DNA of 53,700 bases, taken from assembly GCA_028819435.1 (NCBI GenBank), contig JAPPLK010000094.1:1-53700 (forward strand), in the 5' to 3' direction. This stretch comes from Nitrospira sp. Lineage in GTDB: Bacteria > Nitrospirota > Nitrospiria > Nitrospirales > UBA8639. Positions 8,698-16,870 of the stretch are shown piece after piece (the stretch's first letter is position 1; the number at the start of each line of letters is the position of its first letter). The notes beneath the pieces are model-generated. The model had not been told where the DNA came from. It did no database searches and worked only from the letters and a program-made list of their open reading frames with translations. A program made the translations under genes and the position numbers.

Positions 8698-9285
8698 TTA
8701 CGCCGGCAAGCGGCGATTAAAACGATTCATCGCTGCCTCCACGTCGTGCGTCACAAGACAGGCCAACCCTTCAACCGCCCGCGTCAGAACGGGTTGCAGG
8801 CCTGCCCACTCTGCCGACGTAAACGGGGCCAACACAAAATCGGCGGGGTCCACTTCCGGGACCGGACGGCCTATCCCGATTTTCAGACGAACGAAGGATT
8901 CGGTTCCCAGGGCCATCACGATGGACTGTAAGCCTTTATGCCCTCCTGTTCCGCCTCCGGGCCTGATCCGCAGGCGCCCGCTGGGCAAGTCCAAATCATC
9001 ATGGACCACGATCACGTCCCGCGCTTGGACGTCATGCGTCGTGACGAGTTCCTCCACGGCTTCACCGGACATATTCATAAACGTCGCAGGCAATGCCAGC
9101 ACAACGGAGCGACCGTAGAGCCGACCGACGCCCCGTTGCGTGAGGCCGTTGAAATGTAACGGAATCGACCACTCGACCGCCGCTTGAGCCACGACCCGTT
9201 GTCCGACGTTGTGACGAGTTATCGCATACTCAACGCCAGGATTCCCGAGTCCGACAATAACGCGCGGGTTATTTGGAGGGTTCAC
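8698..9285 (-). CDS. pth: Peptidyl-tRNA hydrolase
   Basis: Pth releases tRNA from stalled peptidyl-tRNA. From the GTG at 9285 it is 195 aa. The core begins RVIVGLGNPGVEYAITRHNVG, carrying the catalytic His of TRHNVG, followed by FMNMSG (Asn), HDDLDL (Asp) and GGTGGHKGLQS. The gene overlaps the end of rplY by 17 bp. Upstream in-frame sequence is only rplY read in another frame. rplY-pth adjacency is very common. Confidence 0.94.
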   Translation of the reverse strand: MNPPNNPRVIVGLGNPGVEYAITRHNVGQRVVAQAAVEWSIPLHFNGLTQRGVGRLYGRSVVLALPATFMNMSGEAVEELVTTHDVQARDVIVVHDDLDLPSGRLRIRPGGGTGGHKGLQSIVMALGTESFVRLKIGIGRPVPEVDPADFVLAPFTSAEWAGLQPVLTRAVEGLACLVTHDVEAAMNRFNRRLPA

Positions 9286-9955
9286 TGGGTGTGGCTGGGG
9301 CCGCAGGTGCTTCGGCAGCACGCTCGGGTTCCGGAGCCTCGGCAATTGGCGACGCTTCCGACGTCAGCATGGCGGACAATTTCTCCTCGGAAATCGGCAC
9401 GGTCACGTTGACGACCATGCCCTCGGGATCGTCCAGAATCCTGATGCCCTCGGCGACCCGCAGGTCCCGGACGTGAATGCCCTGATTGATTTCCAGGGCC
9501 GATGCGTCCACGTCGATTTGGTCAGGAATGACGTTGGGCAGACATTCGATATGGACTTCTCTCATCGATTGATGCATGACGCCCTTGTCACGCTTGACCC
9601 CAATGGGCACGCCCCCCGTCATGTGGACCGGGACTTTCACGCGAACCGGCTTATCCATCGACACTTCCAATAAATCCACGTGCAACAGCGATCCATCCAG
9701 AGGGTCCCGTTGCACGTCTTGAATGACGGCGGTTCGTTGTGGTGCCTGCTCGTCCCCTTGAATCGTCAAGGAAATGAGCCCCGTACTCCCGGCCTGGGTC
9801 ACCAGGATATGCTGAATCGACTTGGGTTCCAGTTGAATCAACCGTGACGTCCCCTGACCGTACAACACGGCGGGGATCTGTCCGTTCCGGCGGATTTGAC
9901 GGGCCGCCCCTTTTCCCGATTGCGTTCTGATGGTGGCTTCAGCGACGAACTCCAT
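9269..9955 (-). CDS. rplY: 50S ribosomal protein bL25, CTC form
   Basis: This is a 228-aa long-form bL25 (general stress protein CTC family) that binds 5S rRNA. The N-terminal domain (about 1-90) contains GKGAARQIRRNGQIPAVLYG. The middle TL5 beta domain runs to about 185 (HVDLLEVSMDKPVRVKVPV...GVKRDKGV). The last 40 residues are an Ala/Pro/Glu-rich tail. AAAGGAG lies before the ATG, and a promoter is visible at 9983-10011. Confidence 0.94.
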   Translation of the reverse strand: MEFVAEATIRTQSGKGAARQIRRNGQIPAVLYGQGTSRLIQLEPKSIQHILVTQAGSTGLISLTIQGDEQAPQRTAVIQDVQRDPLDGSLLHVDLLEVSMDKPVRVKVPVHMTGGVPIGVKRDKGVMHQSMREVHIECLPNVIPDQIDVDASALEINQGIHVRDLRVAEGIRILDDPEGMVVNVTVPISEEKLSAMLTSEASPIAEAPEPERAAEAPAAPATPSEPSK

Positions 9956-9982
9956 AATGCTCCTTTATGTCTTCAGGCTGCT

Positions 9983-10011
9983 ATTGTACAAGTCTTCTTG
10001 CCAAATACCAA
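9983..10011 (-). promoter_or_regulatory. Probable sigma-70 promoter of rplY-pth
   Basis: On the minus strand TTGGTA (10006-10011) and TACAAT (9983-9988) are separated by 17 bp. The -10 matches the consensus at five of six positions. It lies about 30 bp upstream of the rplY ATG, allowing rplY and the following genes to be transcribed separately from prs. Confidence 0.5.
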
Positions 10012-10046
10012 AAGGGATGAAAAGGGGGACGCCTTTCCAATCTGTC

Positions 10047-10143
10047 ATCCTCGACATTTTTAATCGAGGATCCAGGGTCTTTGTTTTGTTCTTCGTCCGT
10101 GAAGACAAAAGACACTGGATTCCCGATTACTAACGTCGGGAAT
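10047..10143. repeat. Composite of intergenic palindromes between prs and rplY
   Basis: There are three palindromes in a row. TCCTCGA/TCGAGGA spans 10048-10070. A TTTTG-TCTTC/GAAGA-CAAAA hairpin lies around 10084-10110. ATTCCCGA/TCGGGAAT spans 10119-10143. The first is a variant of TCCCCGA/TCGGGGA hairpins found inside MITE copy 2 (12379-12401) and at 44076-44098, so it is a dispersed unit. No gene is visible in this 254-bp gap. Confidence 0.6.
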
Positions 10144-10209
10144 GACAAAAGCGGTTATTTTCGTATCAATGACAGATTCGGGGCCGTTGACTATTTTCAT
10201 GCCAAGGAA

Positions 10210-11151
10210 TCAGTCGAACAACGAGGTGACTGATTGCTCCTTATGGATTCGCTTGATGGCTTCCCCCAGAAGGGGCGCGATCGACAGAATCCGAATTTTT
10301 GAACATACCTGATCTTTGCCCTGGAGGGCAATCGAATTCGTGGCCACCACTTGCGCCAGCGCGGATTGTTCAATTCGTTCGATCGCGGGACCGGACAACA
10401 CCGGATGGGTACACACGCCCCAAACCATGGAGGCCCCTTTCTCAACACAGGCGTTGGCCGTTTCCACGATCGTACCGGCCGTATCGATCATGTCGTCCAG
10501 CAATAAGACGTGGCGATCCCGCACGTCTCCGATAATATTCATCACTTGGGCCTGGTTGGGTCCCTCCCGACGCTTATCGACGATCGCCAGGTTCGCGTCC
10601 AATCGTTTGGCAAAAGCCCGGGCACGTTCGACCCCACCGGCATCAGGCGAAACCACGACCACGTCCTGCAAGTGACTTTTTTTGACGTAGTCCAATAGGA
10701 CCGGCCTGGCATACAGATGGTCGACTGGAATATTGAAAAACCCTTGAATGGGCCCGGCGTGCAAATCCATGGTCAGCACTCGATGCGCCCCCGCCGTGGT
10801 AATCAGATCAGCCATCAGCTTGGCGCTGATCGGCACCCGTGGTTGGTCTTTTCGATCCTGGCGTGCATAGCCGAAGTATGGAATCACGGCTGTAATCCGA
10901 TAGGCGGACGACCGTTTCAACGCATCCAACATGATCAACAGTTCCATGACGGACGTATTGACCGGGTGACAGCAGGACTGAATGACGAACACGTCCGCCC
11001 CTCGCACGTTTTCTTCGATTTTTACGCGGATTTCGCCGTCGCTGAAGGTCGAGACCACCGCCTGAGACAACGGCACGCCCATATAGTCGCTGATCTCGTT
11101 GGTCAGAAGCGAATTGGAGTTTCCGGCAAACAGTTTCAGGTCATCGGTCAT
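10210..11151 (-). CDS. prs: Ribose-phosphate pyrophosphokinase
   Basis: Prs makes PRPP from ribose 5-phosphate and ATP for nucleotide, His and Trp synthesis. From the ATG at 11151 it is 313 aa, the normal length, beginning MTDDLKLFAGNSNSLL. Motifs are FGYARQDRKD (ATP loop), MDLHAGPIQGFF, the PRPP loop VVVSPDAGGVERAR and LLLDDMIDTAGT, ending VTSLFD. An in-frame extension to 11235 adds 28 unrelated residues. It follows ispE by 112 bp, as in many bacteria. Confidence 0.96.
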   Translation of the reverse strand: MTDDLKLFAGNSNSLLTNEISDYMGVPLSQAVVSTFSDGEIRVKIEENVRGADVFVIQSCCHPVNTSVMELLIMLDALKRSSAYRITAVIPYFGYARQDRKDQPRVPISAKLMADLITTAGAHRVLTMDLHAGPIQGFFNIPVDHLYARPVLLDYVKKSHLQDVVVVSPDAGGVERARAFAKRLDANLAIVDKRREGPNQAQVMNIIGDVRDRHVLLLDDMIDTAGTIVETANACVEKGASMVWGVCTHPVLSGPAIERIEQSALAQVVATNSIALQGKDQVCSKIRILSIAPLLGEAIKRIHKEQSVTSLFD

Positions 11152-11263
11152 GAGCGCTATTCCAGCGTGCGAAGCGTATCCCCGCGGTCGCAAGCGGGAT
11201 CTGTCAGGGGAAAACGGGAGAAAATCCCGGATCACTATTATTTAGGGCATCCTCGTATGGTTG

Positions 11264-12229
11264 TCAACAACCCGACTGTTTCGCCCCGGTCTTGCCGGCC
11301 GCGTCCGGAGACGGCGCACCAGCGTTCGAGACCCGCTCCAATAGACCACCCTGAAGAGAAGGGCCGACGGCAATCCAATACTCCGATTCCTCGGAGAAGA
11401 CCTCTTTGGCACGGATGGCCTCGGCCTGATCCTGAAACACGCCGAACACGGTGGCTCCACTGCCCGATAATAGCGCCCCCTCTGCTCCCATGGTCAATAA
11501 GGTGCGCTTGATGTCGGCCAATACGAGGTAGTCGTCGATCAGGGTGGTCTCAAAATCGTTCTCCATCCAAGCCAGTATCCCGCTCCAGGATACGGAAGAC
11601 GCACATTCAACCGATTCCAGGACTTCGGGCAGGGCAGGGACCGTCTGCCGCACCTCATCCAGACGCCTGAAGGCCTGAGCCGTGTTGATCGGAAACCCCG
11701 GATTCACCAGCACGACCCACCGGACGCCGTCCAAGGTTTTCGGAATGATCCGCTGGCCCCAGCCATGCACCACGGCCGTCGGCGCTTCCATGAAAAAGGG
11801 CACGTCGCTGCCCAGGATCTGTCCCAAGGCGGCCATGTCGCCGTTGGTCCAGCCGAGACCCAACAGACGATTGAGGCCCATGATCGTCGCCGCGGCGTCA
11901 CTGCTCCCGCCGCCAAGCCCAGCCTCGACCGGAATCCTCTTGACCAATTTCAAGGCCACACCCGTGGAGACGCCTGCCCGTTCCAACACCAGTTCGGCGG
12001 CACGATACGCTAGATTGCCCGTCGACACCGGCAGGGTTGTGTCCGAACATTCAAGGCGAACCCCTTCAAACGCGTCCGTGACCCGAATCGTCAATTCATC
12101 AGTCACCCCGACCGTTTGCATGAACGACCACAGGGCATGATACCCATTGGGCAGTCGATCGAAAATCTTGAGAATGAGGTTGACCTTGGCCGGCGGATGG
12201 ACCAGCAGGGATTGATCTACGTTACCCAT
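11264..12229 (-). CDS. ispE: 4-diphosphocytidyl-2-C-methyl-D-erythritol kinase
   Basis: IspE is the GHMP-family kinase of the MEP isoprenoid pathway. It is 321 aa. The N-terminal PAKVNLILKIFDRLPNGYHALWSFMQTV and the ATP motif PVEAGLGGGSSDAAAT near 96-111 are diagnostic. The C-terminal LLSGSGATVFGVF is the third GHMP motif. The start lies 13 bp from MITE copy 2, so the native promoter of the ispE-prs block may have been displaced or lie upstream of the insertion. Confidence 0.95.
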   Translation of the reverse strand: MGNVDQSLLVHPPAKVNLILKIFDRLPNGYHALWSFMQTVGVTDELTIRVTDAFEGVRLECSDTTLPVSTGNLAYRAAELVLERAGVSTGVALKLVKRIPVEAGLGGGSSDAAATIMGLNRLLGLGWTNGDMAALGQILGSDVPFFMEAPTAVVHGWGQRIIPKTLDGVRWVVLVNPGFPINTAQAFRRLDEVRQTVPALPEVLESVECASSVSWSGILAWMENDFETTLIDDYLVLADIKRTLLTMGAEGALLSGSGATVFGVFQDQAEAIRAKEVFSEESEYWIAVGPSLQGGLLERVSNAGAPSPDAAGKTGAKQSGC

Positions 12230-12242
12230 GAGGCACTCTTAC

Positions 12243-12412
12243 GGAACCTCTGATTTATTGCACTATCGGGCGCATGGCTGCGTTGTGTCCTCGTTCAACC
12301 CTCACCTATCTCTCTGATAAGCCTCGGGTTTCGCTCCGGGACGCCTTGCCCTGCATCCCGCTATCACAAATAAACCTGTCCTCGACGTTCTTAATCGGGG
12401 ATCAGAGGTTCC
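12243..12412. mobile_element. MITE-like element, copy 2 (170 bp)
   Basis: It has the same GGAACCTCTGATTTA left end and CAGAGGTTCC right end as copies 1 and 3, and a nearly identical interior in the same orientation. It has its own target duplication TTAC (12239-12242 and 12413-12416). It is longer because a TCCTCGA/TCGGGGA hairpin unit (12379-12401) replaces the usual right terminal segment. It lies between pilC and ispE. Confidence 0.88.
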
Positions 12413-12467
12413 TTACCAACCTGCCGGACTCGTCCGCAACGACGGGACGGCCTCCTTCTCCGAGGAG

Positions 12468-13679
12468 TCAGTCGAATACGGAAGGCATCGAGAAAATCGG
12501 CAGGTACATGGCCACCACAATAAACCCGATGCCGATCCCCAATACAACGATGATCAGCGGCTCCAGGACGGCGGTGAATGCGGCGACGTCGCGGTCCACT
12601 TCACGCTCGAAGAGGTCCGCGACGTTTCCCAAGGCCGTATCGAGACTGCCCGTGGCTTCGCCGACCCCGACCATGTTGGAGACCAGGCGGGGAAACATCC
12701 CGGACCGCTCCAACGGGTCGGCCAGGGTATGTCCCTCGCGAATACTCGATCGCGCTTCCTCCAATGCCCGTACCATGCGTTGCAACCCGGATACCTTTTG
12801 GGCGATTTCCAGGCTGCGCAAAATCGGCACGCCGCTGCCCAGGAGTACACTGAGCGTGCGCGCGACGTGAACCACGGCCACGTTTCGCCGCAGTTTCCCC
12901 AGCAACGGCACGCGAAGCACGACGTCTTCGATCATCCGTTGCCCGGACCGGGTCTTCGCCCACAGGCGTCCTCCTACCCCCAAACCGATGACACCGAGAA
13001 GTACCGACACCCATTGTTCCTGGAGCCATCGACTCAACCCCAACACTACGGCCGTGGGCCAAGGCAGCGCGTCGCCCCAATCGGCAAACATCGTGGCGAA
13101 CATGGGGATCACCCAAATGAGCAACACCCAGAGCACGAGCAAAGCCACGATGACCACCAACAGGGGATACGCCAACGCCAGCTTCACCTGTTGCCTGAGC
13201 CGCACCACCTTGTCCAGGTGCTCGGCCAGCCGGCCGAAGGTCTGGTTCAAGGTTCCGCTTTCCTCTCCGGCTTGGACCATACTGACGTACCAGGACGTGA
13301 ACACCGTGGGGTGACCCTGAAGCGCATCGGCCAGGGGTGATCCCGACTTGACTTCCTGCTTGACGGCACGGAGCACGGTTTGCAACGCCGAAGACGAGGC
13401 TTGTGTCGCCAGCATGTCGAGACTCTGCGCAAGGGGCACTCCGGCTTTGATCAAGGCTTCGAGTTGATAGGTCAACACCAGCAAGTCGTTTTGAGAGACG
13501 CGAGCTGTCCCCGGAAAGGACCACCCTTTGGTAGAGAAGCCGGGCTTTTCCCGGATGCGGGTCACAAAAAGATCCTGCTGGCGAAGGGCTCGTAGCGCGG
13601 CGCCTTGGTCCACGGCCTCCAACTCTCCTTGCAGAACTTCTCCCTGCCGGTTTTTCACGCGATAAACGAACGTCGGCAT
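12468..13679 (-). CDS. pilC: Type IV pilus/type II secretion inner-membrane platform protein
   Basis: This is a PilC/GspF family protein of 403 aa from the ATG at 13679 (MPTFVYRVKNRQGEVLQGEL). Two homologous F domains each begin with phrases such as LVLTYQLEALIKAGVPLAQSL and VHVARTLSVLLGSGVPILRSL. Three hydrophobic segments occur near 155-190, 215-235 and 370-400. It forms the inner-membrane platform beneath the pilin assembly and works with the adjacent ATPase. Whether it serves pili or type II secretion cannot be decided: no pilin, prepilin peptidase or secretin is in the window. Confidence 0.88.
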   Translation of the reverse strand: MPTFVYRVKNRQGEVLQGELEAVDQGAALRALRQQDLFVTRIREKPGFSTKGWSFPGTARVSQNDLLVLTYQLEALIKAGVPLAQSLDMLATQASSSALQTVLRAVKQEVKSGSPLADALQGHPTVFTSWYVSMVQAGEESGTLNQTFGRLAEHLDKVVRLRQQVKLALAYPLLVVIVALLVLWVLLIWVIPMFATMFADWGDALPWPTAVVLGLSRWLQEQWVSVLLGVIGLGVGGRLWAKTRSGQRMIEDVVLRVPLLGKLRRNVAVVHVARTLSVLLGSGVPILRSLEIAQKVSGLQRMVRALEEARSSIREGHTLADPLERSGMFPRLVSNMVGVGEATGSLDTALGNVADLFEREVDRDVAAFTAVLEPLIIVVLGIGIGFIVVAMYLPIFSMPSVFD

Positions 13680-13720
13680 GATCTGGTATGGCTCAAGAAA
13701 AGGGAGTTCTCCTCCCGGGT

Positions 13721-15535
13721 TCAATCCTCGGTGGAAACGCTCACCACCTCTTCCATCGTGGTCAGCCCTTGCTTGATTTTATCCAAACCGCTTCGTCGAA
13801 TGGTTTTCAAGCCGTCTGCCAGGGCTTGCTGTTTGAGTTGCTCCGCGGTCTGGCGTTCAAGGACCCGGGATCGAAACTGGTCTGAGACCGGCAAAACCTC
13901 AAACAGACCGATGCGCCCTTTATAACCTGTCCCATGGCACGCGACACAGCCTTGGCCGCGCATCGGGGCGATGGATGTCACCTCCGCACAGGTGAACCCT
14001 GCCTCGCGAAGCTGTTGTATCGAAAACCGGTCATCAGGCCTTTGACAGTCCGGGCAAATTCGACGCACGAGTCGCTGCGCTACGATGACACTGACCGACG
14101 ACGCCACCATAAAAGGTTCAACGCCCATATCGAGTAACCGCGTCACCGCCCGAACCGCATCATGGGTGTGCAACGTGGACAGCACCCGATGCCCGGTCAG
14201 CGCAGCCCGGATCGCTATTTGCGCGGTCTCCAAGTCCCGGATTTCACCGACCATCATGATATCCGGATCCTGCCTCAGGAAGGCCCGTAAGATCCGGGCA
14301 AACCCCAGACCGATCTCTTCCTTGATCTGGACTTGCGTGATGCCGGTGAAATGATATTCAACCGGATCTTCAACCGTGACAATATTCACGTCGGGCGTGT
14401 TCAACGCTTGCAGCGCCGCGTACAGCGTCGTGGTCTTTCCGCTCCCCGTCGGACCGGTCACCAGGATCATCCCATGCGGGCGTTCCAAAGCCGTGAGGAA
14501 GGTTTCGGTGTCGGTCGCATCCAACCCCAAAGCCGCCAGTTCGACCAGTTGCCCCGCCCTGTTCAGCAATCGAAGCACGGCTTTTTCTCCGTGCAAGGAG
14601 GGCAAAACCGAAAGACGCGCGTCGACGATCCGCTGTCCTCCCAACTCCAACGTCATACGCCCATCCTGCGGCAGGCGGCGTTCGGCAATATCCAGGTGCG
14701 AAAGGATTTTGAGTCGAGAAATCACGGCGTTCCGTAGTCCCAGGGAATAGGTCATCGCCGTATGTAAGACGCCGTCCAGCCGGAACCGCACGCGCACGCC
14801 GCCCTCATCGGGTTCCAAATGCACGTCACTCACGCCCGTGCCGGCCGCGCGTTCAAGAATCGTCTGTACCAACCGGGCAACTGGAGACTCTTCTTCAACC
14901 ACGGCCTCGGTTCCGGCTTCCGGCTGTGCGTACCGCAGGCTCGACGACGCCTTGTCCAACAACGACGTCATTTCTTCGGATTGCAGGATTGAATCGACGG
15001 TGTGAGCGCGGGACTCGCCCTCGTTGGAATGAGAGGCAGCGCGGGCAGGGGCAGCGGCGTCATACGTGTTCGCCGGTGCGGATGAACCGTCGTGTCGACC
15101 GTCATCCTGACCCTGGTACAACGCCTGCAAGCATTGGCGAATATCAGATTCCAGCGCGACCACCGGAATCACCTGCAATCCGGTCCGAAATCGTACTTCA
15201 TCCAACACGTGCAGGTTGGCCGGATCAGCCAGGGCGACCGTCAACCGGCGGCCGGCTTGATTCACCGGTACAGCCACGTGTTGCCGGGCCCAGGCCTGGG
15301 GAACGCAATTCGCAAGCTGCGGAGCGACATCGGAAGGAAAGGGATACGCCGTGGCCAATCCATACTGCTGGCCCAGAAACTTCAGCAACGTTTCTTCGGA
15401 AATGACCTGCCGTTCACAGAGGATTTGGCCGAGAGGTTGGCGAGTCTCCTGCTGTTGAGCCAACGCTTCTCGCAATTGAGCAGCGGTCACACATCCGGCA
15501 TCAAGCAGTAATTGACCCAGCCGGGTGTGCAGCAT
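13721..15535 (-). CDS. pilB: Type IV pilus/type II secretion assembly ATPase
   Basis: This is a 604-aa hexameric ATPase that drives pilin polymerisation. An N-terminal MshEN/GspE-N domain (LGQLLLDAGCVTAAQLREAL...) is followed by a low-complexity linker near 145-180 and the ATPase core. Visible are Walker A GPTGSGKTTT, the Asp box near DVNIVTVEDPVE, Walker B LRQDPDIMMVGEIRD, and the His box LTGHRVLSTLHTHDA. The zinc module CPDC...CVACHGTGYKGRIGLFE is near the end. It ends 41 bp before pilC. The pair stands alone and is bracketed by two direct MITE copies. Confidence 0.9.
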   Translation of the reverse strand: MLHTRLGQLLLDAGCVTAAQLREALAQQQETRQPLGQILCERQVISEETLLKFLGQQYGLATAYPFPSDVAPQLANCVPQAWARQHVAVPVNQAGRRLTVALADPANLHVLDEVRFRTGLQVIPVVALESDIRQCLQALYQGQDDGRHDGSSAPANTYDAAAPARAASHSNEGESRAHTVDSILQSEEMTSLLDKASSSLRYAQPEAGTEAVVEEESPVARLVQTILERAAGTGVSDVHLEPDEGGVRVRFRLDGVLHTAMTYSLGLRNAVISRLKILSHLDIAERRLPQDGRMTLELGGQRIVDARLSVLPSLHGEKAVLRLLNRAGQLVELAALGLDATDTETFLTALERPHGMILVTGPTGSGKTTTLYAALQALNTPDVNIVTVEDPVEYHFTGITQVQIKEEIGLGFARILRAFLRQDPDIMMVGEIRDLETAQIAIRAALTGHRVLSTLHTHDAVRAVTRLLDMGVEPFMVASSVSVIVAQRLVRRICPDCQRPDDRFSIQQLREAGFTCAEVTSIAPMRGQGCVACHGTGYKGRIGLFEVLPVSDQFRSRVLERQTAEQLKQQALADGLKTIRRSGLDKIKQGLTTMEEVVSVSTED

Positions 15536-15564
15536 AGAGACCCCGCTACGAAACGTGGAATAAA

Positions 15565-15707
15565 GGAACCTCTGATTTACCGCGCTATCGGGCGCAGGGC
15601 TGCGTTGTGTCCTCGCTCAACCCTCACCTATCTCGTTTGATAAGCTTCGGGTTTCGCTCCGGGACGCCTTGCCCTGCATCCCGCTATCACAATAAATCAG
15701 AGGTTCC
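15565..15707. mobile_element. MITE-like element, copy 3 (143 bp)
   Basis: The left end is GGAACCTCTGATTTA and the right end TAAATCAGAGGTTCC, with target duplication TAAA (15561-15564 and 15708-15711). The outer flanks also share an 11-bp direct repeat AAACGTGGAAT (15551-15561 and 15709-15719), overlapping the duplication. The interior matches copy 1 apart from scattered substitutions and a one-base length difference. It sits between pgsA and pilB. Confidence 0.88.
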
Positions 15708-15725
15708 TAAACGTGGAATTCCTTA

Positions 15726-16331
15726 TCAATCCTCCGCGTTGTTCAACTGCTTCACACCGCGGAAAATATAGTGCATACCGGAAAGAACGGTCAGCAGACT
15801 CATCGACAACAACAGGGGGAACAGCAAAACGGGATCTAGATCTTGGGAAATCAAGGCGAGAACCAGGATCATATAGCTTACCTGAAACAAGGTCGTGGCC
15901 TTACCCAACACCGTGGGCGAAGCATCGATGGCCGTACCGGTGAGATGGGCCAGCAGCGTACCAGTGAGTAAAATCGCATCGCGACTCACCACTAAGATGA
16001 CGCTCCACACCGGCACCATGTCCAAGAGCGAAAACGTCACAAACGTCGTCATGAGTAACAGCTTATCCGCCAGCGGGTCGAGGTAGGCCCCGAACCGCGT
16101 TTTCTGATTCGCCATACGAGCAATTGTACCATCCAGGGCATCGGTCAGGGCCGCGATTATCAACGTCACCAAGGCATACTCCACGTGCTCGTAGATCAAT
16201 AACCCGACAATGAGCGGGATCAACAAGATCCGGAGTATGGTCAGACTATTGGGTATGTTCAGCGGAACCACGCCGCCAATGGAGAAACGTGCATCCATGA
16301 CATCCGTACCTGGCCCTTGCTTAGAAATCAC
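15726..16331 (-). CDS. pgsA: CDP-diacylglycerol-glycerol-3-phosphate 3-phosphatidyltransferase
   Basis: PgsA makes phosphatidylglycerol phosphate, the committed step to PG and cardiolipin. It is a membrane enzyme of 201 aa from the GTG at 16331, which has AAGGAGGT 5 bp upstream; further upstream in-frame sequence has no support. The CDP-alcohol transferase signature DxxDGxxARxxxxxxxxGxxxDxxxD is complete in the DALDG...DPLAD segment near 63-88. Several hydrophobic helices surround it. Another CDP-alcohol transferase substrate is possible, but the NIPNSLTILRILLIPL start favours PgsA. Confidence 0.9.
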   Translation of the reverse strand: MISKQGPGTDVMDARFSIGGVVPLNIPNSLTILRILLIPLIVGLLIYEHVEYALVTLIIAALTDALDGTIARMANQKTRFGAYLDPLADKLLLMTTFVTFSLLDMVPVWSVILVVSRDAILLTGTLLAHLTGTAIDASPTVLGKATTLFQVSYMILVLALISQDLDPVLLFPLLLSMSLLTVLSGMHYIFRGVKQLNNAED

Positions 16332-16353
16332 GGGTAACCTCCTTAATGAAACA

Positions 16354-16382
16354 AGACTAAGGGTGAGACGTGAGTAAGTCAA
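16354..16382 (-). promoter_or_regulatory. Possible promoter of pgsA
   Basis: On the minus strand TTGACT (16377-16382) and TAGTCT (16354-16359) are 17 bp apart, about 25 bp before the chosen GTG and its AAGGAGGT. The -35 is good and the -10 weak. Confidence 0.35.
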
Positions 16383-16445
16383 CCTAAGCACAGCCATTTT
16401 TCTCAGGCCTACGGCTTTAAGCACAAACCCGATCGCATGACATGG

Positions 16446-16474
16446 TTGAAGGTTCCAGTTGTCCCCCCTATAAT
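16446..16474 (+). promoter_or_regulatory. Probable sigma-70 promoter of the 104-aa orphan gene
   Basis: TTGAAG (16446-16451) and a perfect TATAAT (16469-16474) are separated by 17 bp. They lie about 38 bp upstream of the ATG at 16512. This supports independent expression of the plus-strand gene, divergent from pgsA. Confidence 0.6.
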
Positions 16475-16511
16475 CATCGCCTATGAAAATGAACCGAAAG
16501 GATCCATCCGT

Positions 16512-16826
16512 ATGAGTACCTTGCCGTTGTCATTCCGGTTACGAAACGCCGTAATCGAGAAGCACCAGTTGGAAGGCACCGATCCCAGCGATCGCTATTT
16601 TAACCGTCTCGTGCCGATCAAACACGTGAATCGCGGCTACACGGCCACGATGACCTACGAAGCCCTGGTAACGGAAAGCGGCGTTCACCAGACCGTGGGC
16701 GGCGCCATCACGGACATCGTGGATAAACTTCGTCATCTGGGCTTCACACACATGCGGACGCGGTTGAATTTCAAGGGTCAAAAATATCTCGCTGAAAAAG
16801 AAACGTGGGTTGAGTATCCCGACTGA
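16512..16826 (+). CDS. Conserved-looking hypothetical protein, 104 aa
   Basis: I do not recognise this family. The ATG at 16512 has AAAGGAT upstream and a consensus-like promoter at 16446-16474, so the gene looks real. An in-frame extension to 16437 would start upstream of the -10 box. The protein is soluble, with no signal peptide or membrane segment. It contains a beta-rich middle (HVNRGYTATMTYEALV), an Ile/Val helix (GGAITDIVDKLRHLGF) and a basic C-terminal region with MRTRLNFKGQKYLAEKE. It is one of only three plus-strand genes here and is convergent with the beta-lactamase-family gene. Confidence 0.8.
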   Translation: MSTLPLSFRLRNAVIEKHQLEGTDPSDRYFNRLVPIKHVNRGYTATMTYEALVTESGVHQTVGGAITDIVDKLRHLGFTHMRTRLNFKGQKYLAEKETWVEYPD

Positions 16827-16870
16827 CCCGTTTCCTTCTCGAACGGAGTGCGCACGGCGTTCCCTGGTCC

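Noticed and set aside
12239..15711. Composite transposon carrying pilC-pilB
   Set aside because: Each flanking MITE copy has its own distinct target duplication (TTAC and TAAA), so the two inserted separately and did not move the pair as a unit.
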